Below, in pieces: positions 63,587 through 64,000 of a DNA stretch of 64,000 nucleotides. A program made the position numbers and the translations under genes. Source of the stretch: Bacteroidales bacterium (GTDB lineage Bacteria; Bacteroidota; Bacteroidia; Bacteroidales; JAADJA01); the NCBI GenBank assembly GCA_021740645.1, contig JAIOZL010000002.1, forward strand, positions 1-64,000, read 5' to 3'. The stretch's first letter is position 1. The number at the start of each line of letters is the position of its first letter. Under the pieces are notes generated by a model, which saw only the letters and a program-made list of their open reading frames with translations, had not been told where the DNA came from and did no database searches.

Positions 63587-64000
63587 TTGATACGGTATAG
63601 TTTTCCACATATTTATTTAAGTGATTTATTCAAAATTCCTTTTCAATTAAAGTCAGAAAAAAGGATCATTGATCACTTTAGAAATTATACAGGTAAAAAA
63701 CATATTCTTATAACAAGTTCATGTAGGTCTGCCTTATACTTAACTTATCTAGCCCTATCTGATAATAGAAGTGAAGTTATTACATCTCCCTTAACCTGCA
63801 CGAGTGCGGTTACTCCAATTGTGGAAGCAGGAAAGAGGCCGGTTTTTGTGGACATTAATCCAAAAACATTTTTAATAGATGAAAATAGAATAGAACCAGC
63901 AATAAATAAAAACACATTGGCAATTCAAGCAATTCATCTTGGAGGATTAATGTGTAATATGCATGAAATATCTGAAAGGGCTAAAATTAATAAACTCTAT
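63587..64000 (+). CDS. DegT/DnrJ/EryC1/StrS-type sugar aminotransferase, N-terminal part, cut by window end
   Basis: A stop-free frame from TTG 63587 to the window end reads 'IRYSFPHIYLSDLFKIPF', 'ITSSCRSALYLTYLALSD' (PLP-phosphate site block), 'EVITSPLTCTSAVTPIVEAGKRPVFVDINPKTFLID' (in parts) and 'AIQAIHLGGLMCNM'. These are the N-terminal blocks of the PLP-dependent nucleotide-sugar aminotransferases. The catalytic Lys lies beyond the window. It probably makes the amino sugar used by this locus. The start codon is the only candidate after the in-frame stop just upstream. Confidence 0.8.
   Translation, partial: MIRYSFPHIYLSDLFKIPFQLKSEKRIIDHFRNYTGKKHILITSSCRSALYLTYLALSDNRSEVITSPLTCTSAVTPIVEAGKRPVFVDINPKTFLIDENRIEPAINKNTLAIQAIHLGGLMCNMHEISERAKINKLY

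Noticed and set aside
1..64000. tRNA, rRNA and insertion-sequence transposase genes
   Set aside because: None recognised by eye in the intergenic parts; no transposase-like reading frame is present.

Overview
The window looks like a chromosomal segment of a Bacteroidota bacterium. The evidence is three large secreted proteins with type IX secretion (T9SS) C-terminal sorting domains, repeated matches to the Bacteroidota promoter pattern (-33 TTTG, about 20 bases, -7 TAnnTTTG), short leaders with weak ribosome sites, frequent TTG/GTG starts, TPR-fused sensor kinases, four-helix-bundle proteins of the rRNA intervening-sequence family, and moderate to low GC. No rRNA, tRNA or CRISPR array was seen.

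Layout. 0-8.3 kb: secreted T9SS cargo, namely the C-terminal part of a gingipain-like protein, a related peptidase-less protein, and a papain-like cysteine peptidase. 8.4-11.4 kb: an AlgJ/X-like plus AlgI-like O-acetylation pair on the minus strand. 11.5-12.7 kb: a non-coding tandem repeat rich in hairpins. 12.7-21 kb: polysaccharide or glycolipid genes (epimerase-like SDR, flippase-like membrane protein, FrhB-like protein, methyltransferase, glycosyltransferases). 21-31.9 kb: housekeeping genes (PBP1A, CinA, nucleoside phosphorylase, sensor kinase, SirB1-like protein, sugar-phosphate transferase, PheS, cyclophilin). 31.9-33.5 kb: a HicAB toxin-antitoxin module set among four copies of an imperfect hairpin and a 331-base non-coding duplication. 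33.5-36.9 kb: thymidine kinase, an acidic hypothetical protein, an M28 peptidase and RsmI.

37-44.2 kb is an accessory zone around two nucleotide-sugar genes (a UDP-GlcNAc 4-epimerase-like gene and a UDP-glucose dehydrogenase). It holds two four-helix-bundle genes each bracketed by imperfect inverted repeats, a winged-helix/nucleotidyltransferase-like regulator, and at least four nucleotidyltransferase toxin-antitoxin style loci in different states of decay. The 3' end of the dehydrogenase gene is present twice, 1.7 kb apart. All five differences between the copies fall at third codon positions, so the AbiEii-like island between them probably arrived by recombination between two dehydrogenase alleles.

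44.6-64 kb is one uninterrupted plus-strand run of 17 genes that continues past the window. It encodes an MBOAT/SGNH O-acetylation pair, a Wzy-like polymerase, a Wzx-like flippase, three glycosyltransferases, five different ATP-grasp ligases, two paralogous NodB-type deacetylases, a CapA-like protein, an asparagine-synthase-like protein that lacks the glutaminase cysteine, and a DegT-type aminotransferase. My best hypothesis for an undescribed system is this locus: a surface polysaccharide in which amino sugars are N-deacetylated and then joined to amino acids or other carboxylates by ATP-grasp amide ligases.
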